The notes beneath the pieces were generated by a model. That model saw nothing but the letters and a program-made list of their open reading frames with translations, did no database searches and was not told where the DNA came from. 64,000 nt of DNA, from positions 24,216,162 through 24,280,161 of the forward strand of contig OU612067.1 in the NCBI GenBank assembly GCA_914767715.1, given 5' to 3'. The translations under genes were made by a program, and so were the position numbers. The DNA is from Membranipora membranacea. Its lineage: Eukaryota; Bryozoa; Gymnolaemata; Cheilostomatida; Membraniporidae. Below, piece by piece: positions 45,116-59,700 of this stretch; within the stretch, counting starts at the first letter, position 1, and each line of letters starts with the position of its first letter.

Positions 45116-48100
45116 AGTCAGCTTAATTACCGCCCTATTAATCCTAGGATTCCAATATTCTGGATTTTGAATAAGGCCGATAAGAGCTTGAACTGGTTGG
45201 AATTTGATAAAGATTCGAGAGAGTTTTAATTTTTGATGTTGCCGTATGGCATGTTTTTTTTTAGCAAAAGTGACCCTAATTAAAACGAACGCTGACGGAG
45301 AATGACAAGCCGCAGAGGCAAACGGTTTGCTGATTCGAGATAAGCAGGAGTTGCTCCTCCTCATGAGGTGAGTTAGAAGCAAATCTATTTTTTGATCTGA
45401 GCGCAAAAAAAGCGTGATACCCACCCTTGGTATTATTTTGAAAATTTCAAGTCAGCTTAATTACCGCCCTATTAATCCGAGGATTCCAATATTCTGGATT
45501 TTGAATAAGGCCGATAAGAGCTTGAACTGGTTGGAGTTTGATAAAGATTCGAGAGAGTTTTAATTTTTGATGTTGCCGTATGGCATGTTTTTTTTTAGCA
45601 AAAGTGACCCTAATTAAAACGGACGCTGACGGAGAATGAAAAGCCGCAGAGGCAAACGATTTGCTGATTCGAGATAAGCAGGAGTTGCTCCTCCTCATGA
45701 GGTGAGTTAGAAACAGATCTATTTTTTGATCTGAGCGAAAAAAAGCGTGATACCCACCCTTGGTATTATTTTGAAAATTTCAAGTCAGCTTAATTACCGC
45801 CCTATTAATCCGAGGATTCCAATATTCTGGATTCTGAATAAGGCCGATAAGAGCTTGATCTGGTTGGAGTTTGATAAAGATTCGAGAGAGTTTTAATTTG
45901 TGATGTTGCCGTATGGCATGTTTTTTTTTGGCAAAAGTGACCCTAATTAAAACGGACGCTGACGGAGAATGAAAAGCCGCAGAGGCAAACGGTTTGCTGA
46001 TTCGAGATAAGCAGGAGTTGCTCCTCCTCATGAAGTGAGTTAGAAGCAAATCTATTTTTTGAGCTGAGCGAAAAAAAAGCGTGATACCCACCCTTGGTAT
46101 TATTTTGAAAATTTCAAGTCAGCTTAATTACCGCCCTATTAATCCGAGGATTCCAATATTCTGGATTTTGAATAAGGCCGATAAGAGCTTGAACTGGTTG
46201 GAGTTTGATAAAGATTCGAGAGAGTTTTAATTTTTGATGTTGCCGTATGGCATGTTTTTTTTTAGCAAAAGTGACCCTAATTAAAACGGACGCTGACGGA
46301 GAATGAAAATCCGCAGAGGCAAAGGGTTTGCTGATTCGAGATAAGCAGGAGTTGCTCCTCCTCATGAGGTGAGTTAGAAGCAAATCTATTTTTTGATCTG
46401 AGCGAAAAATAAGCGTGATACCGACCCTTGGTATTATTTTGAAAATTTCAAGTCAGCTTAATTACCGCCCTATTAATCCGAGGATTCCAATATTCTGGAT
46501 TTTGAATAAGGCCGATAAGAGCTTGAACTGGTTGGAGTTTGATAAAGATTCGAGAGAGTTTTAATTTTTGATGTTGCCGTATGGCATGTTTTTTTTTAGC
46601 AAAAGTGACCCTAATTAAAACGGACGCTGACGGAGAATGAAAAGCCGCAGAGGCAAACGGTTTGCTGATTCAAGATAAGCAGGAGTTGCTCCTCCTCATG
46701 AGGTGAGTTAGAAGCAAATCTATTTTTTGATCTGAGCGAAAAAAAAGCGTGATACCTACCCTTGGTATTATTTTGAAAATTTCAAGTCAGCTTAATTACC
46801 GCCCTATTAATCCGAGGATTCCAATATTCTGGATTTTGAATAAGGCCGATAAGAGCTTGAACTGGTTGGAGTTTGATAAAGATTCGAGAGAGTTTTAATT
46901 TTTGATGTTGCCATATGGCATCTTTTTTTTTAGCAAAAGTGACCCTAATTAAAACGGACGCTGACGGAGAATGAAAAGCCGCAGAGGCAAACGGTTTGCT
47001 GATTCGAGATAAGCAGGAGTTGCTCCTCCTCATGAGGTGAGTTAGAAACAGATCTATTTTTGATCTGAGCGAAAAAAAGCGTGATACCCACCCTTGGTAT
47101 TATTTTGAAAATTTCAAGTCAGCTTAATTACCGCCCTATTAATCCGAGGATTCCAATATTCTGGATTCTGAATAAGGCCGATAAGAGCTTGATCTGGTTG
47201 GAGTTTGATAAAGATTCGAGAGAGTTTTAATTTTTGATGTTGCCGTATGGCATGTTTTTTTTTAGCAAAAGTGACCCTAATTAAAACGGACGCTGACGGA
47301 GAATGAAAAGCTGCAGAGGCAAACAGTTTGCTGATTCGAGATAAGCAGGAGTTGCTCCTCCTCATGAGGTGAGTTAGAAGCAAATCTATTTTTTGATCTA
47401 AGCGAAAAAAAAGCGTGATACCCACCCTTGGTATTATTTTGAAAGTTTCAAGTCAGCTTAATTACCGCCCTATTGATCCGAGGATTCCAATATTCTGGAT
47501 TTTGAATAAGGCCGATAAGAGCTTGAACTGGTTGGAGTTTGATAAAGATTCGAGAGAGTTTTAATTTTTGATGTTGCCGTATGGCATGTTTTTTTTTAGC
47601 AAAAGTGACCCCAATTAAAACGGACGCTGACGGAGAATGAAAAGCCACAGAGGCAAACGGTTCGCCGATTCGAGATAAGCAGGAGTTGCTTCTCCTCATG
47701 AGGTGAGTTAGAAGCAAATCTATTTTTTGATCTGAGCGAAAAAAAAGCGTGATACCCACCCTTGGTATTTTTTTGAAAATTTCAAGTCAGCTTAATTACC
47801 GCCCTATTAATCCTAGGATTCCAATATTCTGGATTTTGAATAAGGCCGATAAAAGCTTGAACTGGTTGGAATTTGATAAAGATTCGAGAGAGCATTAATT
47901 TTTGATGTTGCCGTATGGCATGTTTTTTTTTAGCAAAAGTGACCCTAATTAAAACGGACGCTGACGGAGAATGAAAAGCCGCAGAGGCAAACGTTTTGCT
48001 GATTCGAGATAAGCAGGAGTTGCTCCTCCTCATGAGGTGAGTTAGAAGCAAATCTATTTTTTGATCTGAGCGAAAAAAAAGCGTGACACCGACCCTTGGT

Positions 48101-51100
48101 ATTATTTTGAAAATTTCAAGTCAGCTTAATTACCGCCCTATTAATCCGAGGATTCCAATATTCCGGATTTTGAATAAGGCCGATAAGAGCTTGAACTGGT
48201 TGGAGTTTGATAAAGATTCGAGAGAGTTTTAATTTTTGATGTTGCCGTATGGCATGTTTTATTTTAGCAAAAGTGAACCTAATTAAAACGGACGCTGACG
48301 GAGAATGAAAAGCCGCAGAGGCATACGGTTTGCTGATTCGAGATAAGCAGGAGTTGCTCCTCCTCATGAGGTGAGTTAGAAGCAAATCTATTTTTTGATC
48401 TGAGCGAAAAAAAAGCGTGATACCCACCCTTGGTATTATTTTTAAAATTTCAAGTCAGCTTAATTACCGCCCTATTAATCCGAGGATTCCAATATTCTGG
48501 ATTCTGAATAAGGCCGATAAGAGCTTGAACTGGTTTGAGTTTGATAAAGATTCGAGAGAGTTTTAATTTTTGATGTTGCCGTATGGCATGTTTTTTTTTA
48601 GCAAAAGTGACCCTAATTAAAACGGACGCTGACGGAGAATGAAAAGCCGCAGAGGCAAACGGTTTGCTGATTCGAGATAAGCAGGAGTTGCTCCTCCTCA
48701 TGAGGTGAGTTAGAAACAGATCTATTTTTTGATCTGAGCGAAAAAAAGCGTGATACCCACCCTTGGTATTATTTTGAAAATTTCAAGTCAGCTTAATTAC
48801 CGCCCTATTAATCCGAGGATTCCAATATTCTGGATTCTGAATAAGGCCGATGAGAGCTTGATCTGGTTGGAGTTTGATAAAGATTCGAGAGAGTTTTAAT
48901 TTGTGATGTTGCCGTATGGCATGTTTTTTTTTAGCAAAAGTGACCCTAATTAAAACGGACGCTGACGGAGAATGAAAAGCCGCAGAGGCAAACGGTTTGC
49001 TGATTCGAGATAAGCAGGAGTTGCTCCTCCTCATGAGGTGAGTTAGAAGCAGATATATTTTTTGATCTGAGCGAAAAAAAGCGTGATACCCACCCTTGGT
49101 ATTACTTTGAAAATTTCAAGTCAGCTTAATTACCGCCCTATTAATCCGAGGATTCCAATATTCTGGATTCTGAATAAGGCCGATAAAAGCTTGAACTGGT
49201 TGAAGTTTGATAAAGATTCGAGAGAGTTTTAATTTTTGATGTTGCCGTATGGCATGTTTTTTTTTAGCAAAAGTGACCCTAATTAAAACGGACGCTGACG
49301 GAGAATGAAAAGCTGCAGAGGCAAACGGTTTGCTGATTCGAGATAAGCAGGAGTTGCTCCTCCTCATGAGGTGAGTTAGAAGCAAATCTATTTTTTGATC
49401 TGAGCGAAAAAAAAGCGTGATACCCACCCTTGGTATTATTTTGAAAGTTTCAAGTCAGCTTAATTACCGCCCTATTGATCCGAGGATTCCAATATTCTGG
49501 ATTTTGAATAAGGCCGATAAGAGCTTGAACTGGTTGGAGTTTGATAAAGATTCGAGAGAGTTTTAATTTTTGATGTTGCCGTATGGCATGTTTTTTTTTA
49601 GCAAAAGTGACCCTAATTAAAACGGACGCTGACGGAGAATGAAAAGCCACAGAGGCAAACGGTTCGCCGATTCGAGATGAGCAGGAGTTGCTTCTCCTCA
49701 TGAGGTGAGTTAGAAGCAAATCTATTTTTTGATCTGAGCGAAAAAAAAGCGTGATACCCACCCTTGGTATTTTTTTGAAAAATTTCAAGTCAGCTTAATT
49801 ACCGCCCTATTAATCCTAGGATTCCAATATTCTGGATTTTGAATAAGGCCGATAAGAGCTTGAACTGGTTGGAATTTGATAAAGATTCGAGAGAGTTTTA
49901 ATTTTTGATGTTGCCGTATGGCATGTTTTTTTTTAGCAAAAGTGACCCTAATTAAAACGAACGCTGACGGAGAATGACAAGCCGCAGAGGCAAACGGTTT
50001 GCTGATTCGAGATAAGCAGGAGTTGCTCCTCCTCATGAGGTGAGTTAGAAGCAAATCTATTTTTTGATCTGAGCGAAAAAAAAGCGTGATACCCACCCTT
50101 GGTATTATTTTGAAAATTTCAAGTCAGCTTAATTACCGCCCTATTAATCCGAGGATTCCAATATTCTGGATTTTGAATAAGGCCGATAAGAGCTTGAACT
50201 GGTTGGAGTTTGATAAAGATTCGAGAGAGTTTTAATTTTTGATGTTGCCGTATGGCATGTTTTTTTTTAGCAAAAGTGACCCTAATTAAAACGGACGCTG
50301 ACGGAGAATGAAAAGCCGCAGAGGCAAACGATTTGCTGATTCGAGATAAGCAGGAGTTGCTCCTCCTCATGAGGTGAGTTAGAAACAGATCTATTTTTTG
50401 ATCTGAGCGAAAAAAAGCGTGATACTCACCCTTGGTATTATTTTGAAAATTTCAAGTCAGCTTAATTACCGCCCTATTAATCCGAGGATTCCAATATTTT
50501 GGATTCTGAATAAGGCCGATAAGAGCTTGATCTGGTTGGAGTTTGATAAAGATTCGAGAGAGTTTTAATTTGTGATGTTGCCGTATGGCATGTTTTTTTT
50601 TAGCAAAAGTGACCCTAATTAAAACGGACGCTGACGGAGAATGAAAATCCGCAGAGGCAAAGGGTTTGCTGATTCGAGATAAGCAGGAGTTGCTCCTCCT
50701 CATGAGGTGAGTTAGAAGCAAATCTATTTTTTGATCTGAGCGAAAAAAAAGCGTGATACCCACCCTTGGTATTATTTTTAAAATTTCAAGTCAGCTTAAT
50801 TACCGCCCTATTAATCCGAGGATTCCAATATTCTGGATTCTGAATAAGGCCGATAAGAGCTTGAACTGGTTTGAGTTTGATAAAGATTCGAGAGAGTTTT
50901 AATTTTTGATGTTGCCGTATGGCATGTTTTTTTTTAGCAAAAGTGACCCTAATTAAAACGGACGCTGACGGAGAATGAAAAGCCGCAGAGGCAAACGGTT
51001 TGCTGATTCGAGATAAGCAGGAGTTGCTCCTCCTCATGAGGTGAGTTAGAAACAGATCTATTTTTTGATCTGAGCGAAAAAAAGCGTGATACCCACCCTT

Positions 51101-52452
51101 GGTATTATTTTGAAAATTTCAAGTCAGCTTAATTACCGCCCTATTAATCCGAGGATTCCAATATTCTGGATTCTGAATAAGGCCGATGAGAGCTTGATCT
51201 GGTTGGAGTTTGATAAAGATTCGAGAGAGTTTTAATTTGTGATGTTGCCGTATGGCATGTTTTTTTTTAGCAAAAGTGACCCTAATTAAAACGGACGCTG
51301 ACGGAGAATGAAAAGCTGCAGAGGCAAACGGTTTGCTGATTCGAGATAAGCAGGAGTTGCTCCTCCTCATGAGGTGAGTTAGAAGCAAATCTATTTTTTG
51401 ATCTGAGCGAAAAAAAAGCGTGATACCCACCCTTGGTATTATTTTGAAAATTTCAAGTCAGCTTAATTACCGCCCTATTAATCCGAGGATTCCAATATTC
51501 TGGATTCTGAATAAGGCCGATAAGAGCTTGAACTGGTTTGAGTTTGATAAAGATTCGAGAGAGTTTCAATTTTTGATGTTGCCGTATGGCATGTTTTTTT
51601 TTAGCAAAAGTGACCCTAATTAAAACGGACGCTGACGGAGAATGAAAAGCCGCAGAGGCAAACGGTTTGCTGATTCGAGATAAGCAGGAGTTGCTCCTCC
51701 TCATGAGGTGAGTTAGAAACAGATCTATTTTTTGATCTGAGCGAAAAAAAGCGTGATACCCACCCTTGGTATTATTTTGAAAATTTCAAGTCAGCTTAAT
51801 TACCGCCCTATTAATCCGAGGATTCCAATATTCTGGATTCTGAATAAGGCCGATAAGAGCTTGATCTGGTTGGAGTTTGATAAAGATTCAAGAGAGTTTT
51901 AATTTGTGATGTTGCCGTATGGCATGTTTTTTTTTAGCAAAAGTGACCCTAATTAAAACGGACGCTGACGGAGAATGAGAAGCCGCAGAGGCAAACGGTT
52001 TGCTGATTCGAGATAAGCAGGAGTTGCTCCTCCTCATGAGGTGAGTTAGAAGCAGATATATTTTTTGATCTGAGCGAAAAAAAGCGTGATACCCACCCTT
52101 GGTATTATTTTGAAAATTTCAAGTCAGCTTAATTACCGCCCTATTAATCCGAGGATTCCAATATTCTGGATTCTGAATAAGGCCGATAAAAGCTTGAACT
52201 GGTTGGAGTTTGATAAAGATTCGAGAGAGTTTTAAATTTTGATGTTGCCGTATGGCATGTTTTTTTTTAGCAAAAGTGACCCTAATTAAAACGGACGCTG
52301 ACGGAGAATGAAAAGCTGCAGAGGCAAACGGTTTGCTGATTCGAGATAAGCAGGAGTTGCTCCTCCTCATGAGGTGAGTTAGAAGCAAATCTATTTTTTG
52401 ATCTGAGCGAAAAAAAAGCGTGATACCCACCCTTGGTATTATTTTGAAAGTT

Positions 52453-55400
52453 TCAAGTCAGCTTAATTACCGCCCTATTGATCCGAGGATTCCAATATTC
52501 TGGATTTTGAATAAGGCCGATAAGAGCTTGAACTGGTTGGAGTTTGATAAAGATTCGAGAGAGTTTTAATTTTTGATGTTGCCGTATGGCATGTTTTTTT
52601 TTAGCAAAAGTGACCCTAATTAAAACGGACGCTGACGGAGAATGAAAAGCCACAGAGGCAAACGGTTCGCCGATTCGAGATAAGCAGGAGTTGCTTCTCC
52701 TCATGAGGTGAGTTAGAAGCAAATCTATTTTTTGATCTGAGCGAAAAAAAAGCGTGATACCCACCCTTGGTATTTTTTTGAAAAATTTCAAGTCAGCTTA
52801 ATTACCGCCCTATTAATCCTAGGATTCCAATATTCTGGATTTTGAATAAGGCCGATAAGAGCTTGAACTGGTTGGAATTTGATAAAGATTCGAGAGAGTT
52901 TTAATTTTTGATGTTGCCGTATGGCATGTTTTTTTTTAGCAAAAGTGACCCTAATTAAAACGAACGCTGACGGAGAATGACAAGCCGCAGAGGCAAACGG
53001 TTTGCTGATTCGAGATAAGCAGGAGTTGCTCCTCCTCATGAGGTGAGTTAGAAGCAAATCTATTTTTTGATCTGAGCGAAAAAAAAGCGTGATACCCACC
53101 CTTGGTATTATTTTGAAAATTTCAAGTCAGCTTAATTACCGCCCTATTAATCCGAGGATTCCAATATTCTGGATTTTGAATAAGGCCGATAAGAGCTTGA
53201 ACTGGTTGGAGTTTGATAAAGATTCGAGAGAGTTTTAATTTTTGATGTTGCCGTATGGCATGTTTTTTTTTAGCAAAAGTGACCCTAATTAAAACGGACG
53301 CTGACGGAGAATGAAAAGCCGCAGAGGCAAACGATTTGCTGATTCGAGATAAGCAGGAGTTGCTCCTCCTCATGAGGTGAGTTAGAAACAGATCTATTTT
53401 TTGATTTGAGCGAATAAAAGCGTGATACCCACCCTTGGTATTATTTTGAAAATTTCAAGTCAGCTTAATTACCGCCCTATTAATCCGAGGATTCCAATAT
53501 TCTGGATTCTGAATAAGGCCGATAAGAGCTTGATCTGGTTGGAGTTTGATAAAGATTCGAGAGAGTTTTAATTTGTGATGTTGCCGTATGGCATGTTTTT
53601 TTTTAGCAAAAGTGACCCTAATTAAAACGGACGCTGACGGAGAATGAAAAGCCGCAGAGGCAAACGGTTTGCTGATTCGAGATAAGCAGGAGTTGCTCCT
53701 CCTCATGAAGTGAGTTAGAAGCAAATCTATTTTTTGAGCTGAGCGAAAAAAAAGCGTGATACCCACCCTTGGTATTATTTTGAAAATTTCAAGTCAGCTT
53801 AATTACCGCCCTATTAATCCGAGGATTCCAATATTCTGGATTTTGAATAAGGCCGATAAGAGCTTGAACTGGTTGGAGTTTGATAAAGATTCGAGAGAGT
53901 TTTAATTTTTGATGTTGCCGTATGGCATGTTTTTTTTTAGCAAAAGTGACCCTAATTAAAACGGACGCTGACGGAGAATGAAAATCCGCAGAGGCAAAGG
54001 GTTTGCTGGTTCGAGATAAGCAGGAGTTGCTCCTCCTCATGAGGTGAGTTAGAAGCAAATCTATTTTTTGATCTGAGCGAAAAAAAAGCGTGATACCGAC
54101 CCTTGGTATTATTTTGAAAATTTCAAGTCAGCTTAATTACCGCCCTATTAATCCGAGGATTCCAATATTCTGGATTTTGAATAAGGCCGATAAGAGCTTG
54201 AACTGGTTGGAGTTTGATAAAGATTCGAGAGAGTTTTAATTTTTGATGTTGCCGTATGGCATGTTTTTTTTTAGCAAAAGTGACCCTAATTAAAACGGAC
54301 GCTGACGGAGAATGAAAAGCCGCAGAGGCAAACGGTTTGCTGATTCGAGATAAGCAGGAGTTGCTCCTCCTCATGAGGTGAGTTAGAAGCAAATCTATTT
54401 TTTGATCTGAGCGAAAAAAAAGCGTGATACCGACCCTTGGTATTATTTTGAAAATTTCAAGTCAGCTTAATTACCGCCCTATTAATCCGAGGATTCCAAT
54501 ATTCTGGATTCTGAATAAGGCCGATAAAAGCTTGAACTGGTTGGAGTTTGATAAAGATTCGAGAGAGTTTTAATTTTTGATGTTGCCGTATGGCATCTTT
54601 TTTTTTAGCAAAAGTGACCCTAATTAAAACGGACGCTGACGGAGAATGAAAAGCTGCAGAGGCAAACGGTTTGCTGATTCGAGATAAGCAGGAGTTGCTC
54701 CTCCTCATGAGGTGAGTTAGAAGCAAATCTATTTTTTGATCTGAGCGAAAAAAAAGCGTGATACCCACCCTTGGTATTATTTTGAAAGTTTCAAGTCAGC
54801 TTAATTACCGCCCTATTGATCCGAGGATTCCAATATTCTGGATTTTGAATAAGGCCGATAAGAGCTTGAACTGGTTGGAGTTTGATAAAGATTCGAGAGA
54901 GTTTTAATTTTTGATGTTGCCGTATGGCATGTTTTTTTTTAGCAAAAGTGACCCTAATTAAAACGGACGCTGACGGAGAATGAAAAGCCACAGAGGCAAA
55001 CGGTTCGCCGATTCGAGATAAGCAGGAGTTGCTTCTCCTCATGAGGTGAGTTAGAAGCAAATCTATTTTTTGATCTGAGCGAAAAAAAAGCGTGATACCC
55101 ACCCTTGGTATTTTTTTGAAAAATTTCAAGTCAGCTTAATTACCGCCCTATTAATCCTAGGATTCCAATATTCTGGATTTTGAATAAGGCCGATAAGAGC
55201 TTGAACTGGTTGGAATTTGATAAAGATTCGAGAGAGTTTTAATTTTTGATGTTGCCGTATGGCATGTTTTTTTTTAGCAAAAGTGACCCTAATTAAAACG
55301 AACGCTGACGGAGAATGACAAGCCGCAGAGGCAAACGGTTTGCTGATTCGAGATAAGCAGGAGTTGCTCCTCCTCATGAGGTGAGTTAGAAGCAAATCTA

Positions 55401-56740
55401 TTTTTTGATCTGAGCGAAAAAAAAGCGTGATACCCACCCTTGGTATTATTTTGAAAATTTCAAGTCAGCTTAATTACCGCCCTATTAATCCGAGGATTCC
55501 AATATTCTGGATTTTGAATAAGGCCGATAAGAGCTTGAACTGGTTGGAGTTTGATAAAGATTCGAGAGAGTTTTAATTTTTGATGTTGCCGTATGGCATG
55601 TTTTTTTTTAGCAAAAGTGACCCTAATTAAAACGGACGCTGACGGAGAATGAAAAGCCGCAGAGGCAAACGATTTGCTGATTCGAGATAAGCAGGAGTTG
55701 CTCCTCCTCATGAGGTGAGTTAGAAACAGATCTATTTTTTGATTTGAGCGAATAAAAGCGTGATACCCACCCTTGGTATTATTTTGAAAATTTCAAGTCA
55801 GCTTAATTACCGCCCTATTAATCCGAGGATTCCAATATTCTGGATTCTGAATAAGGCCGATAAGAGCTTGATCTGGTTGGAGTTTGATAAAGATTCGAGA
55901 GAGTTTTAATTTGTGATGTTGCCGTATGGCATGTTTTTTTTTAGCAAAAGTGACCCTAATTAAAACGGACGCTGACGGAGAATGAAAAGCCGCAGAGGCA
56001 AACGGTTTGCTGATTCGAGATAAGCAGGAGTTGCTCCTCCTCATGAAGTGAGTTAGAAGCAAATCTATTTTTTGAGCTGAGCGAAAAAAAAGCGTGATAC
56101 CCACCCTTGGTATTATTTTGAAAATTTCAAGTCAGCTTAATTACCGCCCTATTAATCCGAGGATTCCAATATTCTGGATTTTGAATAAGGCCGATAAGAG
56201 CTTGAACTGGTTGGAGTTTGATAAAGATTCGAGAGAGTTTTAATTTTTGATGTTGCCGTATGGCATGTTTTTTTTTAGCAAATGTGACCCTAATTAAAAC
56301 GGACGCTGACGGAGAATGAAAATCCGCAGAGGCAAAGGGTTTGCTGGTTCGAGATAAGCAGGAGTTGCTCCTCCTCATGAGGTGAGTTAGAAGCAAATCT
56401 ATTTTTTGATCTGAGCGAAAAAAAAGCGTGATACCGACCCTTGGTATTATTTTGAAAATTTCAAGTCAGCTTAATTACCGCCCTATTAATCCGAGGATTC
56501 CAATATTCTGGATTTTGAATAAGGCCGATAAGAGCTTGAACTGGTTGGAGTTTGATAAAGATTCGAGAGAGTTTTAATTTTTGATGTTGCCGTATGGCAT
56601 GTTTTTTTTTAGCAAAAGTGACCCTAATTAAAACGGACGCTGACGGAGAATGAAAAGCCGCAGAGGCAAACGGTTTGCTGATTCGAGATAAGCAGGAGTT
56701 GCTCCTCCTCATGAGGTGAGTTAGAAGCAAATCTATTTTT
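52453..56740. repeat. Higher-order repeat: seven-monomer block duplicated at 2338 bp
   Basis: Units with CACAGAGG/TTCGCCG, AACGAACGC with ATGACAAGCC, ACGATTTGC, GATTTGAGCGAATAAAAG and GCTGGTTCGAG occur in the same order at 52453-54400 and 54791-56740. The private variants GATTTGAGCGAATAAAAG and GCTGGTTCG mark a very recent duplication. Confidence 0.85.
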
Positions 56741-59700
56741 TGATCTGAGCGAAAAAAAAGCGTGATACCGACCCTTGGTATTATTTTGAAAATTTCAAGT
56801 CAGCTTAATTACCGCCCTATTAATCCGAGGATTCCAATATTCTGGATTTTGAATAAGGCCGATAAGAGCTTGAACTGGTTGGAGTTTGATAAAGATTCGA
56901 GAGAGTTTTAATTTTTGATGTTGCCGTATGGCATGTTTTTTTTAGCAAAAGTGACCCTAATTAAAACGGACGCTGACGGAGAATGAAAAGCCGCAGAGGC
57001 AAACGGTTTGCTGATTCGAGATAAGCAGGAGTTGCTCCTCCTCATGAGGTGAGTTAGAAGCAAATCTATTTTTTGATCTGAGCGAAAAAAAAGCGTGATA
57101 CCTACCCTTGGTATTATTTTGAAAATTTCAAGTCAGCTTAATTACCGCCCTATTAATCCGAGGATTCCAATATTCTGGATTTTGAATAAGGCCGATAAGA
57201 GCTTGAACTGGTTGGAGTTTGATAAAGATTCGAGAGAGTTTTAATTTTTGATGTTGCCATATGGCATCTTTTTTTTTAGCAAAAGTGACCCTAATTAAAA
57301 CGGACGCTGACGGAGAATGAAAAGCCGCAGAGGCAAACGGTTTGCTGATTCGAGATAAGCAGGAGTTGCTCCTCCTCATGAGGTGAGTTAGAAACAGATC
57401 TATTTTTGATCTGAGCGAAAAAAAGCGTGATACCCACCCTTGGTATTATTTTGAAAATTTCAAGTCAGCTTAATTACCGCCCTATTAATCCGAGGATTCC
57501 AATATTCTGGATTCTGAATAAGGCCGACAAGAGCTTGATCTGGTTGGAGTTTGATAAAGATTCGAGAGAGTTTTAATTTTTGATGTTGCCGTATGGCATG
57601 TTTTTTTTTAGCAAAAGTGACCCTAATTAAAACGGACGCTGACGGAGAATGAAAAGCTGCAGAGGCAAACGGTTTGCTGATTCGAGATAAGCAGGAGTTG
57701 CTCCTCCTCATGAGGTGAGTTAGAAGCAAATCTATTTTTTGATCTGAGCGAAAAAAAAGCGTGATACCCACCCTTGGTATTATTTTGAAAGTTTCAAGTC
57801 AGCTTAATTACCGCCCTATTGATCCGAGGATTCCAATATTCTGGATTTTGAATAAGGCCGATAAGAGCTTGAACTGGTTGGAGTTTGATAAAGATTCGAG
57901 AGAGTTTTAATTTTTGATGTTGCCGTATGGCATGTTTTTTTTTAGCAAAAGTGACCCTAATTAAAACGGACGCTGACGGAGAATGAAAAGCCACAGAGGC
58001 AAACGGTTCGCCGATTCGAGATAAGCAGGAGTTGCTTCTCCTCATGAGGTGAGTTAGAAGCAAATCTATTTTTTGATCTGAGCGAAAAAAAAGCGTGATA
58101 CCCACCCTTGGTATTTTTTTGAAAATTTCAAGTCAGCTTAATTACCGCCCTATTAATCCTAGGATTCCAATATTCTGGATTTTAAATAAGGCCGATAAGA
58201 GCTTGAACTGGTTGGAATTTGATAAAGATTCGAGAGAGCATTAATTTTTGATGTTGCCGTATGGCATGTTTTTTTTTAGCAAAAGTGACCCTAATTAAAA
58301 CGGACGCTGACGGAGAATGACAAGCCGCAGAGGCAAACGGTTTGCTGATTCGAGATAAGCAGGAGTTGCTCCTCCTCATGAGGTGAGTTAGAAGCAAATC
58401 TATTTTTTGATCTGAGCGAAAAAAAAGCGTGATACCCACCCTTGGTATTATTTTGAAAATTTCAAGTCAGCTTATTTACCGCCCTATTAATCCGAGGATT
58501 CCAATATTCTGGATTTTGAATAAGGCCGATAAGAGCTTGAACTGGTTGGATTTTGATAAAGATTCGAGAGAGTTTTAATTTTTGATGTTGCCGTATGGCA
58601 TGTTTTTTTTTAGCAAAAGTGACCCTAATTAAAACGGACGCTGACGGAGAATGAAAAGCCGCAGAGGCAAACGGTTTGCTGATTCGAGATAAGCAGGAGT
58701 TGCTCCTCCTCATGAGGTGAGTTAGAAACAGATCTATTTTTTGATCTGAGCGAAAAAAAGCGTGATACCCACCCTTGGTATTATTTTGAAAATTTCAAGT
58801 CAGCTTAATTACCGCCCTATTAATCCGAGGATTCCAATATTCTGGATTCTGAATAAGGCCGATAAGAGCTTGATCTGGTTGGAGTTTGATAAAGATTCGA
58901 GAGAGTTTTAATTTGTGATGTTGCCGTATGGCATGTTTTTTTTTAGCAAAAGTGACCCTAATTAAAACGGACGCTGACGGAGAATGAAAAGCCGCAGAGG
59001 CAAACGGTTTGCTGATTCGAGATAAGCAGGAGTTGCTCCTCCTCATGAGGTGAGTTAGAAGCAGATATATTTTTTGATCTGAGCGAAAAAAAGCGTGATA
59101 CCCACCCTTGGTATTATTTTTCAAAATTTCAAGTCAGCTTAATTACCGCCCTATTAATCCTAGGATTCCAATATTCTGGATTTTGAATAAGGCCGATAAG
59201 AGCTTGAACTGGTTGGAATTTGATAAAGATTCGAGAGAGTTTTAATTTTTGATGTTGCCGTATGGCATGTTTTTTTTAGCAAAAGTGACCCTAATTAAAA
59301 CGGACGCTGACGGAGAATGACAAGCCGCAGAGGCAAACGGTTTGCTGATTCGAGATAAGCAGGAGTTGCTCCTCCTCATGAGGTGAGTTAGAAGCAAATC
59401 TATTTTTTGATCTGAGCGAAAAAAAAGCGTGATACCCACCCTTGGTATTATTTTGAAAATTTCAAGTCAGCTTAATTACCGCCCTATTAATCCGAGGATT
59501 CCAATATTCTGGATTTTGAATAAGGCCGATAAGAGCTTGAACTGGTTGGAGTTTGATAAAGATTCGAGAGAGTTTTAATTTTTGATGTTGCCGTATGGCA
59601 TGTTTTTTTTTAGCAAAAGTGACCCTAATTAAAACGGACGCTGACGGAGAATGAACAGCCGCAGAGGCAAACGGTTTGCTGATTCGAGATAAGCAGGAGT

